Part shown: one piece after another, positions 1-8,279 of the stretch
Numbering within the stretch: the first letter of the stretch is position 1
How the letters are laid out: each line of letters starts with the position of its first letter
Assembly: GCA_910588535.1 (NCBI GenBank)
Contig: CAJUOO010000024.1
Location: forward strand, 1 to 41,484
Direction of reading: 5' to 3'
DNA: 41,484 nucleotides
DNA from: an uncultured Lachnospiraceae bacterium
GTDB lineage: Bacteria; Bacillota; Clostridia; Lachnospirales; Lachnospiraceae
The notes under the pieces: model-generated
The model's database searches: none
Told to the model about the DNA's origin: nothing
Seen by the model: only the letters and a program-made list of their open reading frames with translations
Translations under genes and position numbers: made by a program

Positions 1-66
1 GATGTTATAAGATAGTGCTACGTGTATACAATATCTTGTATAATTAAATCTTATTGCGACAGCCCC
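1..66 (-). repeat. Intergenic repeat fragment, related to 41372-41421
   Basis: Read on the minus strand, this starts with GGGGCTGTCGCAATAAGA (66-49), runs through an A+T-rich stretch into the near-palindrome TATACAAGATATTGTATA (42-25), and ends with ATAACATC at 8-1. The element at 41372-41421 has the same order: GAGGCTGTTGCATTAAGA, then TACAAGATATT, then ATAACATC. The copy here carries about 21 extra bases between the last two blocks. Such ends recall insertion-sequence or MITE termini, but no transposase is visible, so the nature is unassigned. It may continue beyond the window. Confidence 0.45.
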
Positions 67-123
67 TGTATAGATTTGGTTAGTGTGATTTAATTGGTGG
101 TAGCCAACAGATTCTTTTTGTTT

Positions 124-1146
124 TTATTTTGCGCTAAAGACATCTGGTTTAAATTCTTCTGGCTCGGTGGAGCCTGTTAAACTTACCCGATAAAAACTGT
201 TACTATTTCCGAGATATTGGAAGTAGGCATAATTTCCGGCAATGTTTATATTACAGCAGCTTGTGTCAACCACCAACTGTTTTTCTGTCCCAGCGGTATT
301 GTTGCGATACATAGCGTAATGCCCGGTGTCCGGGTTCTCAATTTGGTAAAATACTACAGAGCCTGATAGGTTGTAATTGACGCAGCGGTCATTATCAATC
401 ACAGTCAGCTCTTCCGTCGAGGTGCTGTAGCGCTTTAGTGCATAGCCGTCAGCAAGATCGATAAAATATAAAAAGCCATTTTCATAGATAGGCTGATAGC
501 AATTACCCTCATAAAAAATAGAGGAGGTACCAGTTCTGGTATCATAGCGGTAGATATTGTGATTTTCTTTCAGTTCTGCATAGTACAGGTAGCCGTTATC
601 GGCGCAGGAAATGGGATATCCAACAGAGGATATTCGCTCAAAATCTCTGGAATTTTTAATATTAACTCTGGAGAAATACAGGCTGGTATCTGTATATTCC
701 TGAAAGTACAGATTGCTTCCACTCAGACAGATATACTCCGACAGAGCACTGTTGAGAGCCTTGCTGCTGCCATTTGACAAAGAGACACGGTATATGCCAT
801 AAGGACGCCGATCCAGAAAAGAGCGGACATTTCCCTTGGCACCATTTCGACCATAGTAGAGATAATTGTTGTAGATATTGATGGAAAATGCATCTGAGAT
901 TTCCATCTTTTTGAGTGAGCCATCGGGTTTCATACAAAATACATTGTAGTCATCTGCGGGCCATGAGAAGTAGATATCCTCCCCATTTTCACAAAAATAA
1001 CCGCCATTGTAGAGGTTTCCCGCTGAATTTCCGGTGGCGGTGATATCATTCTCAGGGGTGAAATCAATCATCTGCCAAAAAACAAGAAGAAAAGCAGCAA
1101 TCACTATAACAACAATGCTAACAATAACTTTTCGCTGATTTTTCAT
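124..1146 (-). CDS. Membrane-anchored beta-propeller protein, DUF5050-like
   Basis: A 340-residue protein with one N-terminal membrane segment (about residues 6-26) after a short basic start, so most of it should lie outside the membrane. The rest is a series of repeats in which aromatic strand motifs recur about every 40 residues (NLYNGGYF, YLYYGRNG, NLYFQEY, YLYYAELK, FLYFIDLADG, YAYFQYLG). This is the pattern of DUF5050 or TolB-like propellers common in Lachnospiraceae. The ATG at 1146 is chosen because GGAGG lies 6 bases before it; a TTG four codons upstream would overlap that site. It is transcribed divergently from pheA and no partner gene is visible downstream. Molecular function unknown; a sensory or scaffold role on the cell surface is only a guess. 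Confidence 0.8.
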   Translation of the reverse strand: MKNQRKVIVSIVVIVIAAFLLVFWQMIDFTPENDITATGNSAGNLYNGGYFCENGEDIYFSWPADDYNVFCMKPDGSLKKMEISDAFSINIYNNYLYYGRNGAKGNVRSFLDRRPYGIYRVSLSNGSSKALNSALSEYICLSGSNLYFQEYTDTSLYFSRVNIKNSRDFERISSVGYPISCADNGYLYYAELKENHNIYRYDTRTGTSSIFYEGNCYQPIYENGFLYFIDLADGYALKRYSTSTEELTVIDNDRCVNYNLSGSVVFYQIENPDTGHYAMYRNNTAGTEKQLVVDTSCCNINIAGNYAYFQYLGNSNSFYRVSLTGSTEPEEFKPDVFSAK

Positions 1147-1193
1147 AAATGCCTCCAAAATACAAAGAAATATAATATATGGTTCTATAGATA

Positions 1194-1222
1194 AGTATAA
1201 CAGGGAATAGAAAAATTTCCAA
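1194..1222 (-). promoter_or_regulatory. Sigma-A-type promoter for the DUF5050-like gene
   Basis: On the minus strand, TTGGAA (1222-1217) is followed after 17 bases by TATACT (1199-1194). A TG one base before the -10 makes it an extended -10 promoter. The start of transcription would lie about 40 bases before the ATG at 1146. Confidence 0.6.
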
Positions 1223-1328
1223 TACTTTTATCAGGAAATGGAAAAACAGAGGCAGATGTGATATAATATTGACACGAAAAGCATTGTGGCAACTTCTGAT
1301 TTCATTGATGCAAGAGTGCACGAATATA

Positions 1329-1337
1329 TGTTATAAT
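1329..1337 (+). promoter_or_regulatory. Extended -10 promoter of pheA
   Basis: TGTTATAAT at 1329-1337 is a perfect extended -10 element (TG, one base, TATAAT). No good -35 sits 16-18 bases upstream, which fits an extended -10 promoter. The resulting leader is only about 25 bases, with GAGGAAGG before the ATG at 1370, so there is no room for a classical phenylalanine attenuator. A second TATAAT occurs at 1262-1267 and could be an alternative start. Confidence 0.45.
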
Positions 1338-1369
1338 TTAGTTAATTATTATGAGGAAGGTAGGGCGAT

Positions 1370-2500
1370 ATGAGAGATTTACAAGAGATCAGGCAGGATA
1401 TTGATCGTGTGGATGGTGATCTGGTAAAGCTATTTCAGGAGCGTATGGAGCTGTGCCGGGAGGTGGCAGAGTATAAGATTGACGCAAAAAAGCGTGTCCT
1501 TGATCCAAAGAGGGAGGCGGAGAAGCTAGAGAAAGTGATGGCACTTGCTGATTCTGAATTTAACAGACAATGTGTCGGGGAATTGTTCACGCAGCTTATT
1601 GCGATGAGCCGCAAGATGCAGTACAAGATGCTGGCGGAGCACGGGCTTTCTTCCGGCTTTGGTTTTTCAGAGGTGAAAGAGCTGAAGCGGGATGGTATTG
1701 TTGTGGTTTATCAGGGAGTGGAGGGAGCTTACAGCCATCAGGCGATGCTTCAGTACTTCGGTGATAAGACGGAAAATTTTCATGTGAAAACATTCCGTGA
1801 TGCGATGGAGGCGATACGAGATGGAAAGGCAGATTATGCAGTGCTGCCTATAGAAAATTCCTCTGCCGGAAGTGTGTATGATGTCTATGATCTGCTGCTT
1901 GAGTTTGATAATTGTATTGTTGCTGAGAGCTTTGTGAAGGTAGAGCATGCTCTGTTGGGGCTTAAGGATGCAACACTTAATGATATCACAACAGTCCATT
2001 CTCACCCACAGGGACTGATGCAGTGCTCTCGTTTCTTAGAGCAGCACAGAGAGTGGCAGAGCATCAGTGAGCTTAATACTGCAGGAAGTGCGAGAAAAGT
2101 GTTAGAGGCAGGGGACAAAAGTCATGCTGCCATTGCCAGCGAGCTGGCGGGAGAGCTTTATGGCTTGAAGGTGCTTGAGAAGGGGATACATTATAATAAA
2201 GAGAACACTACCCGCTTTTTAATTATCAGCAAAGAGAAGATCTACACCGAGCAGGCCAAAAAGGTGAGTATCAGTTTTGAGCTGCCTCATACCAGCGGTA
2301 CACTCTATAATATGATCTCACATTTTATCTTCAATCATCTTAATATGACTAAGATAGAATCAAGGCCAATAGAGGGAAGAAACTGGGAATATCGGTTTAT
2401 TATAGATGTGGAAGGCAGGATATGCGACGCTGAGATGGAAAATGCACTTCTTGGAATTGAGGGGGAGGCAAAGTCCTTCCGAATTTTGGGCAATTATTAG
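1370..2500 (+). CDS. pheA: Bifunctional chorismate mutase / prephenate dehydratase
   Basis: A cytoplasmic P-protein of 376 residues, the usual length. It converts chorismate to prephenate and then phenylpyruvate, the last committed steps to phenylalanine. Residues 1-90 are an AroQ-type chorismate mutase (RQDIDRVD, then KREAEKLEKV). Residues about 111-285 are the prephenate dehydratase domain: it starts VVVYQGVEGAYSHQA, has VLPIENSSAGSV, and ends with the TRF active-site motif in ENTTRFLII. The C-terminal ACT domain (about 295-370) has the ESRP motif that binds phenylalanine for feedback inhibition. A GAGGAAGG site precedes the ATG. The ppx-like gene follows 26 bases later and may be co-transcribed, although no functional link is obvious. 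Confidence 0.95.
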   Translation: MRDLQEIRQDIDRVDGDLVKLFQERMELCREVAEYKIDAKKRVLDPKREAEKLEKVMALADSEFNRQCVGELFTQLIAMSRKMQYKMLAEHGLSSGFGFSEVKELKRDGIVVVYQGVEGAYSHQAMLQYFGDKTENFHVKTFRDAMEAIRDGKADYAVLPIENSSAGSVYDVYDLLLEFDNCIVAESFVKVEHALLGLKDATLNDITTVHSHPQGLMQCSRFLEQHREWQSISELNTAGSARKVLEAGDKSHAAIASELAGELYGLKVLEKGIHYNKENTTRFLIISKEKIYTEQAKKVSISFELPHTSGTLYNMISHFIFNHLNMTKIESRPIEGRNWEYRFIIDVEGRICDAEMENALLGIEGEAKSFRILGNY

Positions 2501-2526
2501 TCTGTGCCAAGGCAGGAGGGGATGGA

Positions 2527-4065
2527 ATGGCAGGAATAAGACGATTTGCAGCGATAGAGGTAGGCTCTTATGATATACAGATGAAGATATATGAGATCTC
2601 TCAAAAATTCGGAATACGGGAACTTGATGATATCCGTCATGTAATGGAGCTTGGAAAGGATACCTACACACATGGGAAGATAGGATTTGAGATGGCGGAG
2701 GAACTCTGTGAGGTGTTGTGCCGGTTCCGTGAGATTATGAAGAGCTATGAGGTTTTTGATTACAGAGCGAAGGCGACCAGCGCTGTGAGAGAGGCGAAAA
2801 ATGCGCTGATACTTTTGGATCGGATTCGAGTGAGAACAGGATTTGACGTAAAGATTCTAAGTAATTCTGAACAGAGATTTCTCTGCTATAAGGCAGTTGC
2901 GTCCAGAGAGGGAGAGTTTAACCAGATTATCAGCAAACCGACGGCGATCGTGGATGTAGGTTCAGGCAGCATACAGATCTCTTTGTTTGATAAGGATGCG
3001 CTGTTTTCCACACAGAATATCAGGCTTGGCTCTCTGCGCGTCAGGGAGATGCTTCCCAGAGTAAGCGTGGACAGTGTGCACTTGGAGCTTCTGATAGAAG
3101 AATTGATCGACAATGATCTGAATACGTTTCGCAAATTATTTTTGCAGAAAAAGGAGATTGAGAATATTATAGCTATCGGAGATTATGTCACATTTTTTTC
3201 CGGTGCGGCAAAGCGAAAATCAGGGAAAGACTGTCTTAACCGGGATCAGTTTATGGAGCTCTATCAGGCAGTTCGAGGTAACACACCAGATCAGCTTGCC
3301 AGCAAGCTTGGGGTAGGAGCGGAGAATGCATCATTAATTTTGCCGTGTATGATGGTCTTTAAAAGACTGATTGAGACGACGGCGACTAGCCTTATCTGGG
3401 TACCGGGCGTAACCTTGTGTGACGGAATTGCTGCATCTTATGCGGAAAAGCATGTAAAGATCTCCTTCGCTCATGATTTTTCCAAGGATATTGTGATTGC
3501 GTCCAGAAATATAGCAAAACGGTATATGGGAAATATTGGCCACACAAAGGTTCTGGAGGATTGTGCGCTGGGAATTTTTGACATAATGAAAAAATATCAT
3601 GGACTTGGAAAGAGGGATAGAGTGCTGTTACAGATTGCAGCGATTCTCCATGATTGCGGAAAGTATGTCAGCATGAATCAGGCTTCGGATGCCTCATATA
3701 ATATAGTGATGTCCACGGAGATTATCGGATTATCCCATTCTGAGCGGGAGACGGTGGCAAATATTGTGCGCTATAATACGCAGGAGTTTGATTATTCTGC
3801 TAGGGCAGATAAGAGTATGACAAGTGGCATGTACATGACGGTGGCGAAGCTCACGGCAATTCTTCGAATAGCAAACGCGATGGATCGCAGCCATAAGCAG
3901 AAGTTTCATGATTTTAAGATGACACTTAAGGAAGACGAGCTGATTATCACAGCAGATACTCTGGAGGATATTTCCCTAGAGAAAGCTTTGTTTCGACAAA
4001 AGGCAGATTTTTTTGAGGAGATGTACGGCATCCGTCCAGTATTAAAAAGGAAAAAAGAGTATTAA
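2527..4065 (+). CDS. ppx: Ppx/GppA-family phosphatase with C-terminal HD domain
   Basis: A 512-residue member of the exopolyphosphatase/guanosine pentaphosphate phosphatase family: an ASKHA-fold phosphatase (about 1-300) followed by an HD-type helical domain with HD at residues 375-376 (LHDCGKYV). It sits directly upstream of ppk1, so removal of phosphate from polyphosphate is the natural role. The phosphate-binding loops are off-consensus: IEVGSYDIQ at 10-18, where the family usually has D-x-G-S-N-S, and DVGSGSIQ at 143-150, where G-G-G-S-T-E is usual. The Glu in NSEQR (E115) lines up with the catalytic Glu of E. coli Ppx. The start is fixed by AGGAGGGG five bases upstream. Exopolyphosphatase activity is therefore likely but not certain; a sensory or pppGpp-related role is possible. 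Confidence 0.8.
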   Translation: MAGIRRFAAIEVGSYDIQMKIYEISQKFGIRELDDIRHVMELGKDTYTHGKIGFEMAEELCEVLCRFREIMKSYEVFDYRAKATSAVREAKNALILLDRIRVRTGFDVKILSNSEQRFLCYKAVASREGEFNQIISKPTAIVDVGSGSIQISLFDKDALFSTQNIRLGSLRVREMLPRVSVDSVHLELLIEELIDNDLNTFRKLFLQKKEIENIIAIGDYVTFFSGAAKRKSGKDCLNRDQFMELYQAVRGNTPDQLASKLGVGAENASLILPCMMVFKRLIETTATSLIWVPGVTLCDGIAASYAEKHVKISFAHDFSKDIVIASRNIAKRYMGNIGHTKVLEDCALGIFDIMKKYHGLGKRDRVLLQIAAILHDCGKYVSMNQASDASYNIVMSTEIIGLSHSERETVANIVRYNTQEFDYSARADKSMTSGMYMTVAKLTAILRIANAMDRSHKQKFHDFKMTLKEDELIITADTLEDISLEKALFRQKADFFEEMYGIRPVLKRKKEY

Positions 4066-4087
4066 AGTAGAGCAAATGTGTTAAGAC

Positions 4088-4146
4088 TTTCAAGTTTGTG
4101 TCTGCGCTGCATCCACAAACTTGAAATATGCAAAATGCAGCGCAGA
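4088..4146 (+). promoter_or_regulatory. Interlocked inverted repeats in the ppk1 leader
   Basis: Two perfect inverted repeats are arranged A-B-A'-B'. A (4088-4100, TTTCAAGTTTGTG) pairs with A' (4114-4126) over 13 bp. B (4101-4112, TCTGCGCTGCAT) pairs with B' (4135-4146) over 12 bp. B fills the loop of A-A', and B' ends three bases before the GAGG ribosome binding site of ppk1 (4150-4153). No U-tract follows either stem, so neither is a simple terminator. Because A and B touch, both full stems could hardly form in one pseudoknot; two competing hairpins, or a hairpin with a loop-tail contact, is more plausible. Confidence 0.7.
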
Positions 4147-4159
4147 AATGAGGTAATAT

Positions 4160-6280
4160 ATGGCAGATATTGATTTAAAAAGTCCAGAATATTATGTAAA
4201 TCGGGAGATGAGTTGGCTGGATTTTAATTATAGAATCTTGAGTGAGGCGAGAGATAAGCATATACCATTGATGGAGCGCCTTAAGTTTTTGAGCATTACT
4301 GCGTCCAATTTGGACGAATTTTTTATGGTGCGTGTGGCATCCTTAAAGGATATGGTGAATGCAGGCTATGGAAAGGCAGATTTTGCCGGATTAAAACCAA
4401 AGGAGCAGCTCGCGCAGATTAACAGCAAGACCCATCAGCTTGTGACCCAGCAATATACAACCTACAACCGCTCCATCATACCACTTTTAAAAAAAGAGAA
4501 GCTAAAACTGGTCAGCGCTCACGAGGAGCTGAGTGAAAAACAGGCAGCCTATCTGGACCGCTTCTTTTTGGATCAGATTTATCCGGTGCTGACGCCCATG
4601 GCAGTGGACTCATCTAGGCCATTTCCCCTGATTCGCAATAAAACGCTAAATTTAGCTGCATTATTGTTAAAGAAAAAGCAGGATGAGCTGGAGTTTGCCA
4701 CCGTTCAGGTACCATCTGTGCTTCCGAGGATTATTGTAATACCAGAGGAGGAAAAAGGAAAGACTACCGTTATTTTGTTGGAGGAGATTATAGAGCGCAA
4801 TATTCAGAAGCTGTTTTCTAATTATGAGGTGATCTGCTGTCATCCCTATCGCGTTATGAGAAATGCAGATTTGACGATCGATGAGGATGGCGCGGAGGAT
4901 CTATTAAAGGAAATTGAGAAACAGCTAAAGAAGCGGCAGTGGGGAGAGGCGATCCGGCTGGAGGTAGAAGAGAATATGGATAAGCGCCTGCTAAAGATTC
5001 TGAGGAAAGAGCTGAATATGAAGGAAGAGGATATCTATCGCATCAATGGGCCGTTAGATCTGACCTTTTTAATGAAGATGTATGCACTACCGGGCTATGA
5101 TCATCTAAAAATTCCAAAGTATATTCCTCAGCCAGTGAAGGAGATCAGCCCAGAGGAGGATATTTTTACAGCGATCCGCAGGGAGGACATACTTTTGCAT
5201 CACCCATATCAGACCTTTGACCCAGTAGTATCCTTTGTGCGGCAGGCGGCCAAAGATCCGGATGTTCTTGCTATCAAGCAGACTTTGTACCGCGTCAGCG
5301 GGAACTCTCCAATTATTGCCTCATTGGCGGAGGCAGCGGAGAACGGAAAACAGGTATCTGTTCTAGTGGAGTTGAAGGCGCGCTTTGACGAGGATAACAA
5401 TATTATCTGGGCAAAGAAGCTTGAGAAGGCAGGTTGTCATGTTATCTATGGGCTGGTAGGATTAAAGACGCACAGCAAGATCACGCTGGTGGTGCGCAAG
5501 GAGGAAGAAGGAATTAGGCGCTATGTTCATCTGGGAACTGGAAATTATAATGATGCCACGGCAAAGCTCTACACAGATTTGGGACTTCTAACCTGCAATC
5601 CTCTGATTGGTGAGGATGCCACAGCCGTCTTTAATATGTTGTCCGGCTATTCAGAGCCTGCCACATGGAATAAGCTGTACCTTGCCCCACTGTGGCTGAG
5701 GAATAAATTTATCAGGTTGATTGACAGGGAGATTCAAAATGCAAAAGAAGGAAAACCAGCTTATATTATAGCAAAGATGAATTCTCTGTGTGATATGGAA
5801 ATTATAGAAAAGTTATATGAAAGCTCACAGGCGGGGGTAAAGACAGAACTTATCGTGCGCGGGATATGCTGTCTGAAAGTAGGAATACCGGGAGTGAGTG
5901 AACATATATCTGTCCGATCAATAGTAGGTAATTTTTTGGAGCATGCCAGAATATTCTGTTTTGGCAATAATGGCAGGGAAGAGATCTATATGGGCAGTGC
6001 AGACTGGATGCCAAGAAATCTGGATCGCCGAGTAGAGATACTATTTCCTGTGGAGGATGAAAAGCTAAAAAAGAAGGTGCGCCATGTGCTGGAGGTTCAG
6101 CTTGCCGATACGATGAAGGCACATATCTTAGGAGAGGATGGCATCTATGAAAAAGTTGACCGAAGAGGAAAAGCGACAGTAAACTCACAAGAACAGTTCT
6201 GTAAGGAAGCAAAGGAGGCTGCCAAGGGAACGAACAAAGAGGTACAAAGCAGGGTATTTCATCCTATGGAGAGCGAGTAA
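4160..6280 (+). CDS. ppk1: Polyphosphate kinase 1
   Basis: A 706-residue PPK1, typical length. It transfers the gamma phosphate of ATP to a growing polyphosphate chain, reversibly, through a phosphohistidine. The N domain opens with YVNREMSWLDFNYRIL and SNLDEFFMVRV. The two phospholipase-D-like domains carry the catalytic histidines: H438 in LKTHSKITL (E. coli H435) and H595 in EHARIF (E. coli H592). HLGTGNYND follows the first. The gene lies 94 bases after the ppx-like gene, so synthesis and breakdown of polyphosphate are encoded together. The gap contains the interlocked repeats described separately. GAGG lies six bases before the ATG. The last 40 residues are basic and poorly conserved. 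Confidence 0.96.
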   Translation: MADIDLKSPEYYVNREMSWLDFNYRILSEARDKHIPLMERLKFLSITASNLDEFFMVRVASLKDMVNAGYGKADFAGLKPKEQLAQINSKTHQLVTQQYTTYNRSIIPLLKKEKLKLVSAHEELSEKQAAYLDRFFLDQIYPVLTPMAVDSSRPFPLIRNKTLNLAALLLKKKQDELEFATVQVPSVLPRIIVIPEEEKGKTTVILLEEIIERNIQKLFSNYEVICCHPYRVMRNADLTIDEDGAEDLLKEIEKQLKKRQWGEAIRLEVEENMDKRLLKILRKELNMKEEDIYRINGPLDLTFLMKMYALPGYDHLKIPKYIPQPVKEISPEEDIFTAIRREDILLHHPYQTFDPVVSFVRQAAKDPDVLAIKQTLYRVSGNSPIIASLAEAAENGKQVSVLVELKARFDEDNNIIWAKKLEKAGCHVIYGLVGLKTHSKITLVVRKEEEGIRRYVHLGTGNYNDATAKLYTDLGLLTCNPLIGEDATAVFNMLSGYSEPATWNKLYLAPLWLRNKFIRLIDREIQNAKEGKPAYIIAKMNSLCDMEIIEKLYESSQAGVKTELIVRGICCLKVGIPGVSEHISVRSIVGNFLEHARIFCFGNNGREEIYMGSADWMPRNLDRRVEILFPVEDEKLKKKVRHVLEVQLADTMKAHILGEDGIYEKVDRRGKATVNSQEQFCKEAKEAAKGTNKEVQSRVFHPMESE

Positions 6281-6347
6281 ACTAGTTTTGAGCTTTTATC
6301 TGATGGATAATCAATTCCAGACAAAGAAAATCTTGTAAAAAATAATA

Positions 6348-6376
6348 ATGACTTGTCTTAGGACATATGATAAAAT
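6348..6376 (+). promoter_or_regulatory. Probable promoter of the two-component/ABC operon
   Basis: ATGACT (6348-6353) and TAAAAT (6371-6376) are separated by exactly 17 bases. It is the best sigma-A-like match in the 171-base gap between ppk1 and the response regulator. No hairpin with a U-tract terminating ppk1 transcription was seen in this gap. Confidence 0.4.
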
Positions 6377-6451
6377 ACAGATATATGGAGATACTAATAA
6401 TGATACAGGCAAATACAATACTTACATAATGGAGAAGCATTGGAGGTAGCT

Positions 6452-7153
6452 ATGGCAGAGACGAATATTTTAGTTGTGGATGATGAGAAGGAGATCGCAG
6501 AGCTTGTGGAGCTGTATCTTGTCAGTGATGGTTATAAGGTTCATAAGGCATATTCCGCGGAGGAAGGGCTTGAGATCTTAAAAGCAGTGCCGGTGGATCT
6601 TGCACTTCTTGATATTATGATGCCGGGCATGGACGGGCTTGAGATGTGCAGAAAGATACGAGAGTTTAATAATATTCCGATTATTATGCTGAGCGCCAAA
6701 TCAACGGATCTTGATAAAATTATGGGGCTTAGCACAGGTGCGGATGATTATGTGACCAAGCCCTTCAACCCTCTGGAGCTCACGGCGAGAGTAAAATCTC
6801 AGCTTCGTCGCTACACACAGCTTAATCCTAATAATCAGGTGGAGAAGGAGGAGAATGAGATCTCCATTCATGGGCTTGAGATCAATAAAGAGAACCACAG
6901 AGTTGTGGTCTATGGTGAAGAGATTAAGTTGACACCGATAGAATTTGATATTCTTTATCTGCTCGCCTCGAATCCGGGAAAGGTTTTCAGCACGGATGAT
7001 ATTTTTGAGAAGGTGTGGAATGAGAAGGTATATGAGGCGAACAATACGGTGATGGTGCATATCCGAAGGCTGCGAGGCAAGATGAAGGAGGATACTAGAG
7101 CCAATAAGATAATTACCACAGTCTGGGGAGTGGGATATAAAATTGAAAAATAG
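6452..7153 (+). CDS. OmpR/PhoB-family response regulator
   Basis: A DNA-binding response regulator of 233 residues. The receiver domain (about 4-118) has the acidic pair VDDEKE, the phosphorylated Asp at residue 54 (LLDIMMPGMDG) and the conserved Lys in VTKPFNPLEL. The C-terminal winged helix (about 135-232) is of the OmpR type, ending TTVWGVGYKIEK. It resembles VanR and similar Firmicutes regulators. The ATG at 6452 is preferred over a TTG four codons earlier, because GGAGG lies five bases before the ATG. It overlaps the kinase gene by 11 bases, so the two form one system. The ABC exporter genes downstream are the obvious target, but no binding site was identified. Confidence 0.92.
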   Translation: MAETNILVVDDEKEIAELVELYLVSDGYKVHKAYSAEEGLEILKAVPVDLALLDIMMPGMDGLEMCRKIREFNNIPIIMLSAKSTDLDKIMGLSTGADDYVTKPFNPLELTARVKSQLRRYTQLNPNNQVEKEENEISIHGLEINKENHRVVVYGEEIKLTPIEFDILYLLASNPGKVFSTDDIFEKVWNEKVYEANNTVMVHIRRLRGKMKEDTRANKIITTVWGVGYKIEK

Positions 7154-8279
7154 GTATATAGACAGTCTTCATAAAAGAATTCTTGCTTATGGAGTGCTGA
7201 GCTGCGTTATTACCTTTGCCGTTCTGGCGCTGATGGGAATGAATATGCCGTTTGTGCTCAGGATTCTCGGTCAGGAAGAGCTGGGCGGGGGACCTTATAT
7301 TAAGGAAAGTGGGAATGAGACATTTCAGGTGATTCTGCTGGTGGTGACGGGGATTGCCACTTTTTTGGTGTCCTTTATGTTACTTATGAATAATGTCGTT
7401 CGCTATGTCAAGGTGATTATCAAGGGGACCCGCCAGATTGCAGATGGAGACTTAAGTGCACAGATTGCGGTGGAGGGCAATGATGAATTGACATATATAG
7501 CCATGAGTCTCAATGATATGACTGTGAAGCTTGGGCAGTTGATGGACAGGGAGAGAGAGGCGGAGCGGACTAAGAATGAGCTGATAACAAGTGTCGCCCA
7601 TGATCTGCGCACGCCACTTACCTCCATTCTGGGCTATATGGAATACTTGGCCATGGACAAGAAGCTGGATGATGTGACAAGGGCAAAATATATTCATGTC
7701 GTGTATATAAAGGCAAAGCGTCTTCAGAAGCTGATAGAGGATCTGTTTAGTTTTACCAAGCTAAATTATGGCAAGATAGCTATGAAGCTTGGAAAGGTGG
7801 ATCTGGTGATGTTGTTAAACCAGCTATTAGAAGATTTTTATCCAAGTTTTGAGGAAAAGGATATGACATGTGAGTTTTGCTGTCAGGAAAGCGCTATTCT
7901 TATTGATGCAGATGGGAATCTGTTGGCGCGCCTTTTTGATAATTTAATAAACAATGCTGTAAAATACGGCGCGGAGGGAAAGCTTATTCGCGTGGAAGCA
8001 GAGAAGGATACGGATCAGGTGATTGTGCGGGTGATCAATTACGGATATGTGATTCCCAAGGATGATCTGGATAAAATCTTTAATAAATTTTATCGCGTGG
8101 AGCAGTCCCGTTCTGAGAATACAGGTGGGACCGGTCTGGGGCTTGCTATTGTGAAGAATGTAGTGGACATGCATCGAGGAAAAATATCGGTGAAGAGCAG
8201 TCTTGATGGCACTGTGTTTGAGGTCCGGCTAAATATAGTATTTAACCCAGATGAAGAGAAATTGGAGCTAAATCCCTGA
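7143..8279 (+). CDS. Membrane sensor histidine kinase
   Basis: The cognate kinase of the preceding regulator, 378 residues. Two membrane segments (about 14-38 and 62-82) enclose a short outside loop of about 25 residues. They are followed by a HAMP linker (about 83-135), a HisKA domain with the phosphorylated His at residue 153 (SVAHDLRTPLTS) and an HATPase_c domain with N, G1 and G2 boxes (NLINNAVKYG, TGGTGLGLAIV). Translation starts at TTG 7143 inside the regulator gene, with a GGGAGTGGG-like site upstream; the overlap suggests translational coupling. The small extracellular loop fits kinases that sense within the membrane or through a partner transporter, as in bacitracin-type systems. That mode of sensing is inference. 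Confidence 0.92.
   Translation: MKNRYIDSLHKRILAYGVLSCVITFAVLALMGMNMPFVLRILGQEELGGGPYIKESGNETFQVILLVVTGIATFLVSFMLLMNNVVRYVKVIIKGTRQIADGDLSAQIAVEGNDELTYIAMSLNDMTVKLGQLMDREREAERTKNELITSVAHDLRTPLTSILGYMEYLAMDKKLDDVTRAKYIHVVYIKAKRLQKLIEDLFSFTKLNYGKIAMKLGKVDLVMLLNQLLEDFYPSFEEKDMTCEFCCQESAILIDADGNLLARLFDNLINNAVKYGAEGKLIRVEAEKDTDQVIVRVINYGYVIPKDDLDKIFNKFYRVEQSRSENTGGTGLGLAIVKNVVDMHRGKISVKSSLDGTVFEVRLNIVFNPDEEKLELNP

Noticed and set aside
4088..4126. Terminator for the ppx-like gene formed by the A-A' stem.
   Set aside because: The stem is A+T-rich and is not followed by a T-tract; the next bases continue into the second interlocked repeat.
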